Source: Nocardioides ferulae (GTDB taxonomy: Bacteria; Actinomycetota; Actinomycetes; Propionibacteriales; Nocardioidaceae). From it: 64,000 nucleotides of DNA. Under the pieces are notes generated by a model. The model was not told the DNA's origin and ran no database searches. It was given only the letters and a program-made list of their open reading frames with translations. The position numbers and the translations under genes were made by a program. Below, one piece after another: positions 1 through 8,407 of the stretch; the stretch's first letter is position 1, and every line of letters begins with the position of its first letter. Location: assembly GCF_003660455.1 (NCBI RefSeq), contig NZ_QZVR01000015.1:1-64000 (forward strand). The letters run 5' to 3'.

Positions 1-2
1 GT

Positions 3-59
3 CGCGCCCCCGACCTCCACGCAGCCCTCGACCGCATCCGAAGCGCCCTCACCGGCTGA
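3..59 (+). CDS. C-terminal end of an unidentified protein (partial)
   Basis: Frame 3 is open from the left edge to a TGA at 57-59 and encodes the last 18 residues of a protein, ending in an amphipathic stretch (LHAALDRIRSALTG). The other two plus frames read as low-complexity Arg/Pro and are unlikely to be coding. The family cannot be told from so short a tail. The gene begins outside the window. Confidence 0.35.
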   Translation, partial: RAPDLHAALDRIRSALTG

Positions 60-78
60 GCTGAACGGCTGGTTCCGA

Positions 79-366
79 TCAGGATCCTGCGAAGGGGGTC
101 AGCAGGAGTTGCTCGCGTTGAACATCGACGGTGTAGCGGAACCGGTCCAGGTGCTCCCTGCCGATGAGACCGTCGTGGATGATGCTCTGGAAGAGCACCC
201 GCGGGTTGTCCTGTCGCAGCTGTGGTGTCGACGCGAAGTGGATGCCGCCGTCCAGTTGCCCTCGATGACGCACCCACTCGTACCCGGTACTACGCCCGCT
301 GACGCTGTCGAAGCCGGCTCCCAGGTGGTCGGCTGCCCCGCCCGTGGTGGGGCGCCGAGCGAACAC
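79..366 (-). CDS. Retropepsin-like aspartyl protease C-terminal fragment (possible gene remnant)
   Basis: A 95-residue minus-strand frame starting at GTG. Its last third (GLIGREHLDRFRYTVDVQRE, about residues 66-85) resembles the end of bacterial retropepsin-like domains, where a Gly-rich flap is followed by an (I/L)G.(D/E).L.RF...D pattern. The N-terminal half of such a domain, with the catalytic Asp-Thr/Ser-Gly, is absent: DSVSG near residue 20 is not a convincing active site. The space upstream is taken by another minus-strand gene. I read it as a truncated remnant or a very short hypothetical protein. The family link is a pattern match by eye and is weak. Confidence 0.35.
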   Translation of the reverse strand: MFARRPTTGGAADHLGAGFDSVSGRSTGYEWVRHRGQLDGGIHFASTPQLRQDNPRVLFQSIIHDGLIGREHLDRFRYTVDVQREQLLLTPFAGS

Positions 367-396
367 TGACGAAGGTCGGGTGAGCCCTGCGGCGCC

Positions 397-567
397 TCAG
401 GTGAGCACCGCCAGCACGGCCGCCGCGACGAGCGCGCAGGTGCCGAGGGCCAGGCGGGCGGCGGTGCCCCAGTCCGAGCCGGTGGCCAGGAGTCGTCGCC
501 AGTGTCCGGCGGAGGCACGCAGCGGCGAGGCGGACAGGTCGTGCTCGTGGAGCGAGGTGGTCGACAT
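397..567 (-). CDS. Small single-pass membrane protein
   Basis: A 56-residue protein with a polar N-terminus (MSTTSLHEHDLSASP) and one hydrophobic helix at the very C-terminus (about residues 38-55, Ala/Leu/Val rich), giving a tail-anchored or single-pass topology. The ATG at 565-567 has a GGAGGG ribosome binding site a few bases upstream. It lies downstream of, and on the same strand as, the XPB helicase gene, from which it is separated by a hairpin. I do not recognise the family and assign no function. Confidence 0.6.
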   Translation of the reverse strand: MSTTSLHEHDLSASPLRASAGHWRRLLATGSDWGTAARLALGTCALVAAAVLAVLT

Positions 568-624
568 GAGCCCTCCAGGGGAAGTCGGGTCATCCACCGA
601 TGCCCGCCCCGACGCCCCGATACA

Positions 625-640
625 CCACCCGGAGGGGTGG
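625..640 (-). terminator. Short hairpin after the XPB gene
   Basis: CCACCC and GGGTGG pair across a 4-base loop (GGAG) 20 bases beyond the helicase stop codon. There is no T-run, so it may be a weak terminator or an mRNA-end stabiliser. Confidence 0.35.
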
Positions 641-659
641 AGTTCACCTGGGGGTGCGC

Positions 660-2309
660 TCAGGTGGTCAGGTCCCGCAGGTCGTCGGCGTCCACGATCC
701 GGTAGGCGTACCCCTGCTCGGCCAGGAACCGCTGCCGGTTCTGCGCGAAGTCGGCGTCGACGGTGTCGCGGGAGACCACCGTGTAGAAGTGCGCGGTCTT
801 GCCCTCGCTCTTGGGTCGCAGCAGCCGGCCCAGCCGCTGGGCCTCCTCCTGGCGCGACCCGAACGAGCCCGACACCTGGATCGCGACCTCGGCCGAGGGC
901 AGGTCGATGGAGAAGTTCGCGACCTTCGAGACCACCAGCAGGCCGACTTCGCCGGTGCGGAACGCCTGGAACAGCCGCTGCCGCTCCTTCACGGGGGTGT
1001 CGCCCTTGATGACGGGAGCGTCGAGCTTCTCGGCGAGCTCGTCGAGCTGCTCGATGTACTGCCCGATCACCAATGTGGGCTGGCCAGGGTGCTGGGCGAC
1101 CAGGTCGCGCACCACGTCGATCTTGTGGTGGGTGCACGACGCCAGCCGATAGCGCTCCTCCGGCTCGGCCGTCGCGTAGGCGAGCCGCTCGGCCGTCGGC
1201 AGGGTGACCCGCACCTCGACACAGTCCGCGGGCGCGATCCAGCCCTGCGCCTCGATGTCCTTCCACGGGGCGTCGTAGCGCTTGGGCCCGATCAGCGAGA
1301 ACACGTCGCCCTCGCGGCCGTCCTCGCGCACCAGCGTCGCGGTCAGCCCGATCCGCCGCCGCGCCTGCAGGTCGGCGGTCATCCGGAAGATCGGGGCCGG
1401 CAGCAGGTGCACCTCGTCATAGACGATCAGGCCCCAGTCGCGGGCGTCCAGCAGCTCCAGGTGCGGATAGACGCCCTTCCGCTTGGTCGTCAGCACCTGG
1501 TACGTCGCGATCGTCACCGGCCGGATCTCCTTGACCGCGCCGGAGTACTCGCCGATCTCGTCCTCGGTCAGCGAGGTGCGCCGCACCAGCTCGTCCTTCC
1601 ACTGGCGCGCCGAGACCGTGTTGGTCACCAGGATCAGCGTCGTCGCCTGCGCCTGCGCCATCGCGGCCGCACCGACCAGGGTCTTGCCGGCCCCACAGGG
1701 CAGCACCACCACCCCCGAACCGCCGTGCCAGAACGACTCCGCGGCCTGCCGCTGGTAGTCGCGCAGGTGCCACCCGTCCTCGGCCAGCGCGATCGCATGC
1801 GCCTCGCCGTCGACGTAGCCGGCGAAGTCCTCGGCCGGCCAGCCCAGCTTCAGCAGCGCCTGCTTGAGATTGCCGCGCTCGGAGGGGTGCACGGCGACCG
1901 CGTCGTCGTCGATGCGGGCGCCGAGCATGCCCTGCACCTTCTTCGCCCGCAGCACCTCTTCGAGCACCGGCCGGTCGGTCGACGACAGCACCAGCCCATG
2001 GGTGGGGTGCTTCTCCAGCCGCAGCCGGCCGTAGCGGGCCATCGTCTCGGCCACGTCGACCAACAGCGCGTGCGGCACGGCGTAGCGGCTGTACTCCAGC
2101 AGCGTGTCGACCACCTGCTCGGCGTCGTGCCCCGCGGCCCGCGCGTTCCACAGCCCCAACGGCGTGAGCCGATAGGTGTGCACGTGCTCCGGAGAGCGTT
2201 CCAGCTCCGCGAACGGTGCGATCGCCTTGCGGCAGTCCGAGGCGCGCTCGTGCTCGACCTCCAGCAGCAGCGTCTTGTCGGACTGGACGATCAGGGGGCC
2301 GTCGTTCAT
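660..2309 (-). CDS. DNA repair helicase XPB (ERCC3-type)
   Basis: A 549-residue superfamily 2 DNA helicase of the XPB/Rad25 family, a 3'-5' ATP-dependent helicase linked to DNA repair. Residues about 1-150 form the XPB N-terminal helicase-associated domain. The Walker A motif (PCGAGKT) lies near residue 205 and the DEVH box near 300. They are followed by the GLTAT motif, the RED motif (VREDG) typical of XPB, and the C-terminal motif QRLGRLLRPK. The length is normal for the bacterial family. The ATG at 2307-2309 lies 13 bases after the CGNR gene stop, with GAGGA just upstream, so the two are probably co-transcribed. Mycobacterium tuberculosis has the same neighbour pair (Rv0861c/Rv0862c, from memory). 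Confidence 0.95.
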   Translation of the reverse strand: MNDGPLIVQSDKTLLLEVEHERASDCRKAIAPFAELERSPEHVHTYRLTPLGLWNARAAGHDAEQVVDTLLEYSRYAVPHALLVDVAETMARYGRLRLEKHPTHGLVLSSTDRPVLEEVLRAKKVQGMLGARIDDDAVAVHPSERGNLKQALLKLGWPAEDFAGYVDGEAHAIALAEDGWHLRDYQRQAAESFWHGGSGVVVLPCGAGKTLVGAAAMAQAQATTLILVTNTVSARQWKDELVRRTSLTEDEIGEYSGAVKEIRPVTIATYQVLTTKRKGVYPHLELLDARDWGLIVYDEVHLLPAPIFRMTADLQARRRIGLTATLVREDGREGDVFSLIGPKRYDAPWKDIEAQGWIAPADCVEVRVTLPTAERLAYATAEPEERYRLASCTHHKIDVVRDLVAQHPGQPTLVIGQYIEQLDELAEKLDAPVIKGDTPVKERQRLFQAFRTGEVGLLVVSKVANFSIDLPSAEVAIQVSGSFGSRQEEAQRLGRLLRPKSEGKTAHFYTVVSRDTVDADFAQNRQRFLAEQGYAYRIVDADDLRDLTT

Positions 2310-2322
2310 GCGGTCCTCGTGC

Positions 2323-2850
2323 TCATGCGGTGGCCTCGGCCCGTTGACGGGCGCGGTACGCCGCGACGTTGGCCCGCGAGGAGCACCGGTCCGAGCAGTA
2401 GCGGCGCGAGGCGTTCGGGGAGGTGTCGACGAAGACGTTCGTGCACGGAGTAGCCGCGCACACGCCCATCCGGGTCGGACCCAGGTCGATCACCAGCGAG
2501 GCCAGTCCCATCAGCGCCTCGCCCATCAGAAGCTCGGCGACCGAGGCCGACTTCGACGCGGCGTGCAGGTGGAGGTCCTGCCCGTCGTGGGAGGCGATCC
2601 GCGGTGTGATCGGGTGGCGCACTAGCAGCTCGTTGAGCAGGTCGACCACCTGCTGCGCGTCGTCCGCGGCGGACGCCTCGAACACCGGGCGCAGCTCGCG
2701 CTGGAACCGCCGCAACACGATGCAGTCGCGGTCGGTGCTGACTGCGTGCAGCCACTCCCGGCCGGCGAGGTACGCAACGAGCGCGTCGACGTCGGGCAGG
2801 TCCGCGTTGAGCAGCCCCGCCGACTGGTCGGCGTACCGGAGGAAGTCCAC
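2323..2850 (-). CDS. CGNR zinc-finger / ABATE-domain protein
   Basis: A 175-residue protein. An N-terminal ABATE-type domain (stress-linked, fold inferred) is followed by a C-terminal CGNR zinc finger: CAATPC about 40 residues before the end, then RRYCSDRCSSR, where Cys-x3-Cys and Cys-x3-Cys pairs would bind zinc. Members are presumed DNA-binding regulators. The GTG at 2848-2850 has no Shine-Dalgarno sequence but sits 7 bases after TAGAAT (minus strand), so translation may be leaderless. The gene lies between the WYL/helicase-associated gene and XPB. Confidence 0.85.
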   Translation of the reverse strand: MDFLRYADQSAGLLNADLPDVDALVAYLAGREWLHAVSTDRDCIVLRRFQRELRPVFEASAADDAQQVVDLLNELLVRHPITPRIASHDGQDLHLHAASKSASVAELLMGEALMGLASLVIDLGPTRMGVCAATPCTNVFVDTSPNASRRYCSDRCSSRANVAAYRARQRAEATA

Positions 2851-2857
2851 GCCCTCG

Positions 2858-2863
2858 ATTCTA
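2858..2863 (-). promoter_or_regulatory. -10 element for a leaderless CGNR-gene transcript
   Basis: On the minus strand TAGAAT ends 7 bases before the GTG start at 2850. The TAG of this hexamer is also the stop codon of the upstream gene (2861-2863). No good -35 was recognised. Confidence 0.5.
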
Positions 2864-5143
2864 CGGACGCTCCTCCACCGGGCTGACCGTCGTGATCCGG
2901 TGGACGGCGAACGTGCGCACGTCGTCGCTGCGCCGGTCGAACGCGGTGAGCCGCCCGCCCTCCACGGTCTTCGGCTCCACCACCCGCTCGCTGCTGCTGC
3001 CGTGGTTGTCGACGTAGCGGATCAGCACCGGCCGGCCGGTCTCGACGGCCTCGCGCAGCAGCGCCAGCGAGCCGCTCGGAGACAGCGGCGCAGCAGGAGC
3101 CGCGGGACGGGTCTCCGCGACCCGGTCGCCGGCCCGCACCGCGGTGACCACCGCAGACACCCGCGCTGCGTCGCGGGCGCGCCCCACGGCGGCCCCGCCT
3201 CGTCGGTGCTCGCGCGGCGTCCGCGCCCGCAGCTGGTCCGGTCGGGCCACCCGCACGGTCCCGTCCGCCGCCTCCACGACGGGTGCCGCGCCGAGCTCGC
3301 GCAGCCGGGGGAGCAGCACGTCGATCGGGGTGTCGCAGACCAGCACGGTCGGCGCGATCCGGCGCAGCCCGAGCGACGCGGCCTTCGGATGGTGCAGCAG
3401 CTCGGTCAGCGACGCCTCGTCGTCGGCCCGCAGGAACGCCTCCGCGGCGCCGACCCGGATCGCCCCGAAGGTGCGCGCGGTGTCGTCGACGAGATAGCTC
3501 AGCGGCTGCGGCACCGGCGTCCGCGACACCGACGCGAGGAAGTCGTGCACCTCGACCGCCGACCAGCCCAGGTCGAGCGCCCGCCGCACCGACCCCGGCG
3601 AGAACCGGTAGACGGTCGCGCCGCCACGGGACTCGACATCGGCCACCAGCTGCAGCCGCCGAGCCAGCGACGACTCCAACGGGCCCGGGGCCACCGCGGT
3701 CAGGTCGGCCTGCACCAGCACGTGGTCGACCGGCGACGGCATCAGCTCCGCGAGCCCGGCGCGGGCCGCGGCGTCGTCGCCGGCCAGCCAGGCGCGGGCG
3801 GGGGAGGAGACGGCGTCGAGCCCGGTCACCCCGAGCGCCGCGGCCTCGGCCAGCGTCCACGCCACCTGGTCGGCACGGGTGCGTGGCCGGCGCGGCCGCT
3901 GCCAGGACAGCCGAGCGACGAGCGACGGCGGTCCGGTGCCCGCGGCCAGCGTGAGACCCGGCGCCAGCTCCGCCAGCGCGGCCAGCACCATCGCCCGGGT
4001 CTCCGGCAGCATCCGGCTCGCCAGATCCGGGGTCAGGGCGTTCCAGGTGCGGCCCTGCGGATCCCGGGTGCCCACCAGTGCCGGCATCCGCGGGCTGTCG
4101 CGCCAGGCCCGCACCAACGTGAGCCACCGCTCGGCCGGCTCGGTGGCCAGCCAGGCATCGAAGGCGTCGGTCGGCAGCCACGACGCGGTGCCGTCGGCGC
4201 CGGACCCCGTCGCGAGCAGCCCGGCGGCGGACGCCGCCTCGACCAGCAGCGCCGCGGTCGCCTCGTCGACGTGCAGGTGCAGCGCCGCCGCCTTCAGGTC
4301 GCGGACCGCCAACCCGCCGTTGCGCAGCGCGCCGGGAGGCGTCGTGCTCCAGTGGTCCAGCAGCAGCTCGACCCGGCGTACCGCCTCGAAGGCCGCGCCC
4401 GCGGCCGCACGGTCGACCAGGGCGGCCGAGCGCTCCGAGGTCGCCAGCTCGGGCAGGTCGTCGACGGGCTCGACGGTGGTGCACCCGCCGCGGAGGGCGA
4501 GACCGACCTCTCCGGGCAGCACCACCACGCCACCGCCGCGGGGCACCAGCAGCTGGCGTGACAGCAGCTCCTCGGCCGGTGTCGCGGCCTCGTCGGGCAG
4601 CACGGTGTGGCGCGAGGTGCCCGTCGTCGCCTCGCCACCCTGCTCGGCCACGTGCTCGAGCAGGGCCCGGGCCGGCGCCGAGATCTCCGCCAGCCGCCGG
4701 CCCACCTCCGCGACGGACGGTGGCTCCGCCGACCGCGGCCGCAGGCCGCTGACCGGCGCCTCGCGGACTCCCGCGAGCCCGTCGGCGACCCCTGTCAGCG
4801 CACGCAGACCCGTGGTTGACTCCCACGCCAGGGCGAGGTCCAGCAGGTGGTCCAGCGCGGTGCTGACAGACTCCGGGTCCGCCCGGACGATGTCGGTCAG
4901 GCCCGAACGTGTGGTTTGGCCGGCGACGACGAGGGCATCAAGGACGAAGAGCTCGAGCCGGTTCAGCCCGTCGAGAGCACGCAGAACAGATGACCGGGTG
5001 GCCGCACGCGAGGCCAGCTGGCCGGAGTCGTGAGGGGCGGGAGTGGCGAGATCGGGACGCTCGAGGAGCAGTCGGGACAGCCGATCGTCCGACCAGCCAC
5101 GCAGCTGGTCGGCGAGGGATCGGAAGCCGCTCGACCTGGCCAT
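2861..5143 (-). CDS. Helicase-associated (XPB N-terminal-like) protein with C-terminal WYL-like domain
   Basis: A 760-residue protein with no Walker motifs. Residues about 470-670 resemble the N-terminal XPB/Ssl2 domain (Helicase_C_3), including [17 protein letters not shown] and a [11 protein letters not shown] segment that align with the start of the neighbouring XPB. The last 65 residues (from about 695, LIRYVDNHG to the end) look like a WYL sensor domain. The N-terminal part is Leu/Ala-rich helical repeat without an assigned function. An open frame continues 193 codons upstream, but ATG at 5141-5143 is the natural start, because the PP2C gene begins just beyond it in the opposite direction. 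It is probably a repair partner or regulator of XPB. Confidence 0.85.
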   Translation of the reverse strand: MARSSGFRSLADQLRGWSDDRLSRLLLERPDLATPAPHDSGQLASRAATRSSVLRALDGLNRLELFVLDALVVAGQTTRSGLTDIVRADPESVSTALDHLLDLALAWESTTGLRALTGVADGLAGVREAPVSGLRPRSAEPPSVAEVGRRLAEISAPARALLEHVAEQGGEATTGTSRHTVLPDEAATPAEELLSRQLLVPRGGGVVVLPGEVGLALRGGCTTVEPVDDLPELATSERSAALVDRAAAGAAFEAVRRVELLLDHWSTTPPGALRNGGLAVRDLKAAALHLHVDEATAALLVEAASAAGLLATGSGADGTASWLPTDAFDAWLATEPAERWLTLVRAWRDSPRMPALVGTRDPQGRTWNALTPDLASRMLPETRAMVLAALAELAPGLTLAAGTGPPSLVARLSWQRPRRPRTRADQVAWTLAEAAALGVTGLDAVSSPARAWLAGDDAAARAGLAELMPSPVDHVLVQADLTAVAPGPLESSLARRLQLVADVESRGGATVYRFSPGSVRRALDLGWSAVEVHDFLASVSRTPVPQPLSYLVDDTARTFGAIRVGAAEAFLRADDEASLTELLHHPKAASLGLRRIAPTVLVCDTPIDVLLPRLRELGAAPVVEAADGTVRVARPDQLRARTPREHRRGGAAVGRARDAARVSAVVTAVRAGDRVAETRPAAPAAPLSPSGSLALLREAVETGRPVLIRYVDNHGSSSERVVEPKTVEGGRLTAFDRRSDDVRTFAVHRITTVSPVEERP

Positions 5144-5150
5144 CCCCCCA

Positions 5151-5156
5151 ACGCTA
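5151..5156 (-). promoter_or_regulatory. -10 element for a leaderless helicase-associated gene transcript
   Basis: TAGCGT on the minus strand ends 7 bases before the ATG at 5143. No Shine-Dalgarno sequence lies in between. Confidence 0.5.
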
Positions 5157-5188
5157 TCCCCCGTCCCCGCGCAGGCGGAGCGGCGGCG

Positions 5189-6019
5189 GTGACCGCCGTC
5201 GAGCTCCACCATGGCGCGGCGAGCGACGTAGGCCTGGTGCGCGAGGTCAACGAGGACTCCTACCTCGCGACCCCGCCGGTCTTCGTGGTCGCCGACGGCA
5301 TGGGCGGCCACGACGGAGGCGACGTCGCCAGCCGGATCGTGGTCGAGGAGTTCGGCCGGCTGGCCACGAACGGCTACGACCCCGAGCACGGCGCCGCCGT
5401 GATCGCCGAGACGCTCCAGGCCTGCCAAGGCCGGATCGTCGAGTACGCCGCCGCGCAGCGCGCCCGGGGAGCCACCGGCTTCCGGGCCGGCACCACCGCG
5501 GTCGTCGCGATGCTGGTCGAGGACGCCGGCACCCCGCAGTGGCTGCTCGCGAACCTCGGCGACTCCCGGGCCTACCGGTTCCGTGACGGCGAGCTCGACC
5601 AGGTCAGCGTCGACCACAGCCTCGTGCAGGAGCTGGTCGACTCGGGGGCGATCACCGAGGCCGACGCCGCGGTGCACCCGGAGCGGCACGTGATCACCCG
5701 CGCCCTCGGCGTCCCCGAGCACCGCAACGACGCCCGGGCCGACTACTTCCTGCTGCCGCTGCCGTCCGCCGAGCGGCTGCTGCTCTGCTCCGACGGGGTC
5801 AGCGGCATGCTCGAGGCGGCCGAGATCGCCGAGATCCTGGGTCGCCTGGAGGACCCCCGCGACGCCGCGGACGCCGTCGTCGCGGCCGCGGTGGCCGCGG
5901 GCGGCAGGGACAACGCGACGGCGGTCGTGGTCGATGTGGTGGGATTGGTCCGTCAGGACGCCTACGACGCCGAGCGTCAGCGCGGGAGCCTCGAGGAGAA
6001 GCTGGGAGCGTTGCCGTGA
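5189..6019 (+). CDS. PP2C-family serine/threonine protein phosphatase
   Basis: A 276-residue metal-dependent phosphatase, cytoplasmic, with no membrane segment. The hallmark metal-binding motifs are present in order: NED (Asp23), ADGMGG (Asp36), SDG near residue 195 and GGRDN near residue 238. It would remove phosphate from Ser/Thr residues of target proteins, reversing Hanks-type kinases. The start chosen is GTG at 5189, preceded by GGCGGAG. The TGA stop overlaps the GTG of the next gene by 4 bases, so the two are translationally coupled. The partner kinase is not in the window. Confidence 0.92.
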   Translation: MTAVELHHGAASDVGLVREVNEDSYLATPPVFVVADGMGGHDGGDVASRIVVEEFGRLATNGYDPEHGAAVIAETLQACQGRIVEYAAAQRARGATGFRAGTTAVVAMLVEDAGTPQWLLANLGDSRAYRFRDGELDQVSVDHSLVQELVDSGAITEADAAVHPERHVITRALGVPEHRNDARADYFLLPLPSAERLLLCSDGVSGMLEAAEIAEILGRLEDPRDAADAVVAAAVAAGGRDNATAVVVDVVGLVRQDAYDAERQRGSLEEKLGALP

Positions 6020-7143
6020 GCGAGCCGAGCACCTGGGAGCGCGAAGGCGCCGCCCGGTCCTTCCAGCCCGGGGACTGGTACGCCGTCCTCGGACCGCACG
6101 TGGTCGTGTTGCTGCCGCCGTCGCAGCGGCAGCGAGCCGCCGCGACCTGGTCCGCGGTGGACGCCGGCGCCGGGTTCGACGAGGTCCTCGACGCGGTGCT
6201 GGCCGACGGGCTGCGCGGCCTGCCGGCCTTCGCGCTGGTCGGCCGGCGCGACCCGGCGCGCTCGGCGGTCACCGCGCTGTTGCGCGGACCGGTGCGGGCC
6301 TCGTTCACCGCCGACGGCGAGACCGTGGCCGTCGACGGCGATGCGGCCGTCACCTGGGTCGAGCGCACGTTCGCCACCGTCCAGGAGATGGTGTTGGTCG
6401 CCGAACCGGTCGCCGCCGGGCCGCAGCTGCCCGCCGGCGACGGGCTGGTCCGGGTCTCGCGCCTCCAGCAGCCGGCCGCCGCGGCCGTTCCCGAGCCACT
6501 CCCCGAGCCGCTGCCCGAAGCGCTCCGGGTCCCCGAGCCCGAGCCGGAGCCCGCGCCGCAGGAGGCCAGCGGACTCGACCTGGTCGAGGAGCTGCTCACC
6601 GAGCCGGTCGTGGTGCTGCCCGAGCCCGACGACCTGCCTCCGGTGCCGCCGCCGGCCCCGGGCGGTGCCGCGGTGCCGCCTCCGCCCCCGTTCCCGCCAC
6701 CGGCCTTCGACGCCGATCAGGCGGGCGACCACGACGGCCTGACCGAGACCGGCCGTGGGCCTGCGGTGGAGCCGTCGCCGGCGACGAGCCGGCCGGTCGC
6801 GCGGTTGGCGTTCTCGCACGGCGAGACCGTCGATGTCGACCGCCCGGTGGTGATCGGCCGCGCCCCCGAGGCCCGCCGCTTCGAGCCGCACGACCAGCCG
6901 CGGCTGGTCACCGTGCCGAGCCTGCACCAGGAGATCTCGGCGACCCACGTCGAGGTGCGACCGGGCGCCGGCGCCGACCACGGTCTCGCGGTGGCGACCG
7001 ACCTGGGCTCGACCAACGGCACCGTGGTGGTCCAGCCAGGACTCGGACCGGAGGAGCTGCGTCCGGGCATCCCGGTCCAACTCCTTCCCGGTGCGGTCAT
7101 CGACCTCGGCGACGGCGTGACCGTCCACGTCACCAACCCCTGA
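6016..7143 (+). CDS. FHA-domain protein with proline-rich linker
   Basis: A 375-residue soluble protein. Residues about 1-140 form a globular domain that I do not recognise. Residues about 155-250 are a Pro/Glu-rich linker, and residues about 265-375 form a forkhead-associated domain: [24 protein letters not shown] and [10 protein letters not shown] give the G-R, S-x-x-H and N-G signature that binds phosphothreonine. It is coupled to the PP2C gene by a GTGA overlap and sits 7 bases before the RDD-FHA gene, so the three form one operon. It is probably an adaptor that reads threonine phosphorylation. Confidence 0.88.
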   Translation: MSEPSTWEREGAARSFQPGDWYAVLGPHVVVLLPPSQRQRAAATWSAVDAGAGFDEVLDAVLADGLRGLPAFALVGRRDPARSAVTALLRGPVRASFTADGETVAVDGDAAVTWVERTFATVQEMVLVAEPVAAGPQLPAGDGLVRVSRLQQPAAAAVPEPLPEPLPEALRVPEPEPEPAPQEASGLDLVEELLTEPVVVLPEPDDLPPVPPPAPGGAAVPPPPPFPPPAFDADQAGDHDGLTETGRGPAVEPSPATSRPVARLAFSHGETVDVDRPVVIGRAPEARRFEPHDQPRLVTVPSLHQEISATHVEVRPGAGADHGLAVATDLGSTNGTVVVQPGLGPEELRPGIPVQLLPGAVIDLGDGVTVHVTNP

Positions 7144-7150
7144 CCCGCCC

Positions 7151-8386
7151 GTGGAACCGATGTCCGAGCTCCCGCCCGCGCCCGTGGACCGGCGCTTCTA
7201 CGCGTTCGTCGTCGACCGGCTGGCCGCCTGGGGCCTGTACGCCGCCGCGGGCGCCGCTGCGTACCTCCTGCTCGACGACGTCTGGACCACGGTCGCCGTG
7301 GTGGCCGGCGTGGTGGCGGCGGTGGGCCTGGCCTCGGCGCTGGCGCTGGGCCTGCGCGGCACCTCGCTCGGCAAGGCCGCGCTCGGGCTCAGGCTGGTGG
7401 ATCCGGCGACCGGCCGTCCGGTGGGCGTGCCGGCGGCGCTGTTGCGCACCCTGCTGCTCGGTGCGGCCGCGCTGCCCACCCTGGGTCTGGCGACCGCAGC
7501 CCTCGCCTGGACCGCGCTCGCCGATCGCTCCGGGCGCCGCCGCGGCGTGCACGACCTGCTCGCCCACGGCCTGGTCGTCGACGAGCGGCCACCTCCCGTC
7601 GAGGAGGTCGAGGCGGAGGCGGCGACCCAGCAGGTCGTCAACCTGACCGCGATGCGGCTGATGCCGGCCCCCTCGATGCCGATGATGCCGGCGACCCCGG
7701 CGACCCCGGTGGCCGCCACGCCGCCGTCGATCCCAGCGACCCCGGTGGCCGCCTCGCCCCCGTCGGTCCCAGCCACCCCTCGGGCACCGGTCCCGGCGCC
7801 TGCGGGCCCACCGGGACCGCCCCCCGGCGAACCTCCAGCGGCCCCCGGCAAGCGGCAGCGGCTGGGGTGGCCGCTGCTGCCCGCACCGACGTCGCCGCCC
7901 CCGCCTCCGCCGTCCGGGGCGCCGGGGGCCCACGCCGCCCCGCCCGGAACGGCGTCGCCTGCGTCCCGCCCGGGCGGGCACCGCACTCGTGGCGGCCGGC
8001 GCCGGGCCGAGACCACGGCCGAGCGCGAGGCCGGGCAGCGTCCGAACGCGGCCACCCGGTGGCGGGTCAGCTTCGACACCGGCGAGTCGCTGGTGGTGGA
8101 GGGCCTCACCCTGGTCGGCCGGCGCCCCGAGCCGCGCCCGGGTGAGCCGGTGCGCCACCTGATGCCGCTGCGGTCGCAGGACATGTCGCTGTCGAAGACG
8201 CACGCCCAGCTGCAGGTCGCCGACGACGGCGTGCTGGTGGTGCTCGATCGCGGCTCGACCAACGGCACCTTCCTGGTGCGGCAGGGCGCGGCGCGTCCGC
8301 TGCCCGCCGGACGCGGGACCAGCCTGGCCGACGGCGACCGGGTGCGGTTCGGCGACCGCGAGATGAGCGTCTCCCGCGAGGGCTGA
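7151..8386 (+). CDS. RDD-family membrane protein fused to an FHA domain
   Basis: A 411-residue protein. Residues about 10-145 form an RDD domain with three hydrophobic helices and a SLGKAALGLRLVDP segment. Residues about 150-290 are a Pro/Ala-rich linker containing ATP repeats. Residues about 300-411 form an FHA domain (LVGRRPEP, SLSKTHAQLQV, DRGSTNGTFLV). The layout places a phosphothreonine-binding module on the cytoplasmic face of the membrane. The start is GTG at 7151 or, nine bases on, ATG at 7160. Neither has a clear Shine-Dalgarno site, and coupling to the upstream stop is likely. The RDD substrate is unknown. Confidence 0.85.
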   Translation: MEPMSELPPAPVDRRFYAFVVDRLAAWGLYAAAGAAAYLLLDDVWTTVAVVAGVVAAVGLASALALGLRGTSLGKAALGLRLVDPATGRPVGVPAALLRTLLLGAAALPTLGLATAALAWTALADRSGRRRGVHDLLAHGLVVDERPPPVEEVEAEAATQQVVNLTAMRLMPAPSMPMMPATPATPVAATPPSIPATPVAASPPSVPATPRAPVPAPAGPPGPPPGEPPAAPGKRQRLGWPLLPAPTSPPPPPPSGAPGAHAAPPGTASPASRPGGHRTRGGRRRAETTAEREAGQRPNAATRWRVSFDTGESLVVEGLTLVGRRPEPRPGEPVRHLMPLRSQDMSLSKTHAQLQVADDGVLVVLDRGSTNGTFLVRQGAARPLPAGRGTSLADGDRVRFGDREMSVSREG

Positions 8387-8407
8387 GGCGGCCGGGACGC
8401 TCCGGGC

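Noticed and set aside
600..2453. 617-codon plus-strand frame opposite the XPB gene
   Set aside because: It is antisense to a clear helicase, low-complexity and without motifs.
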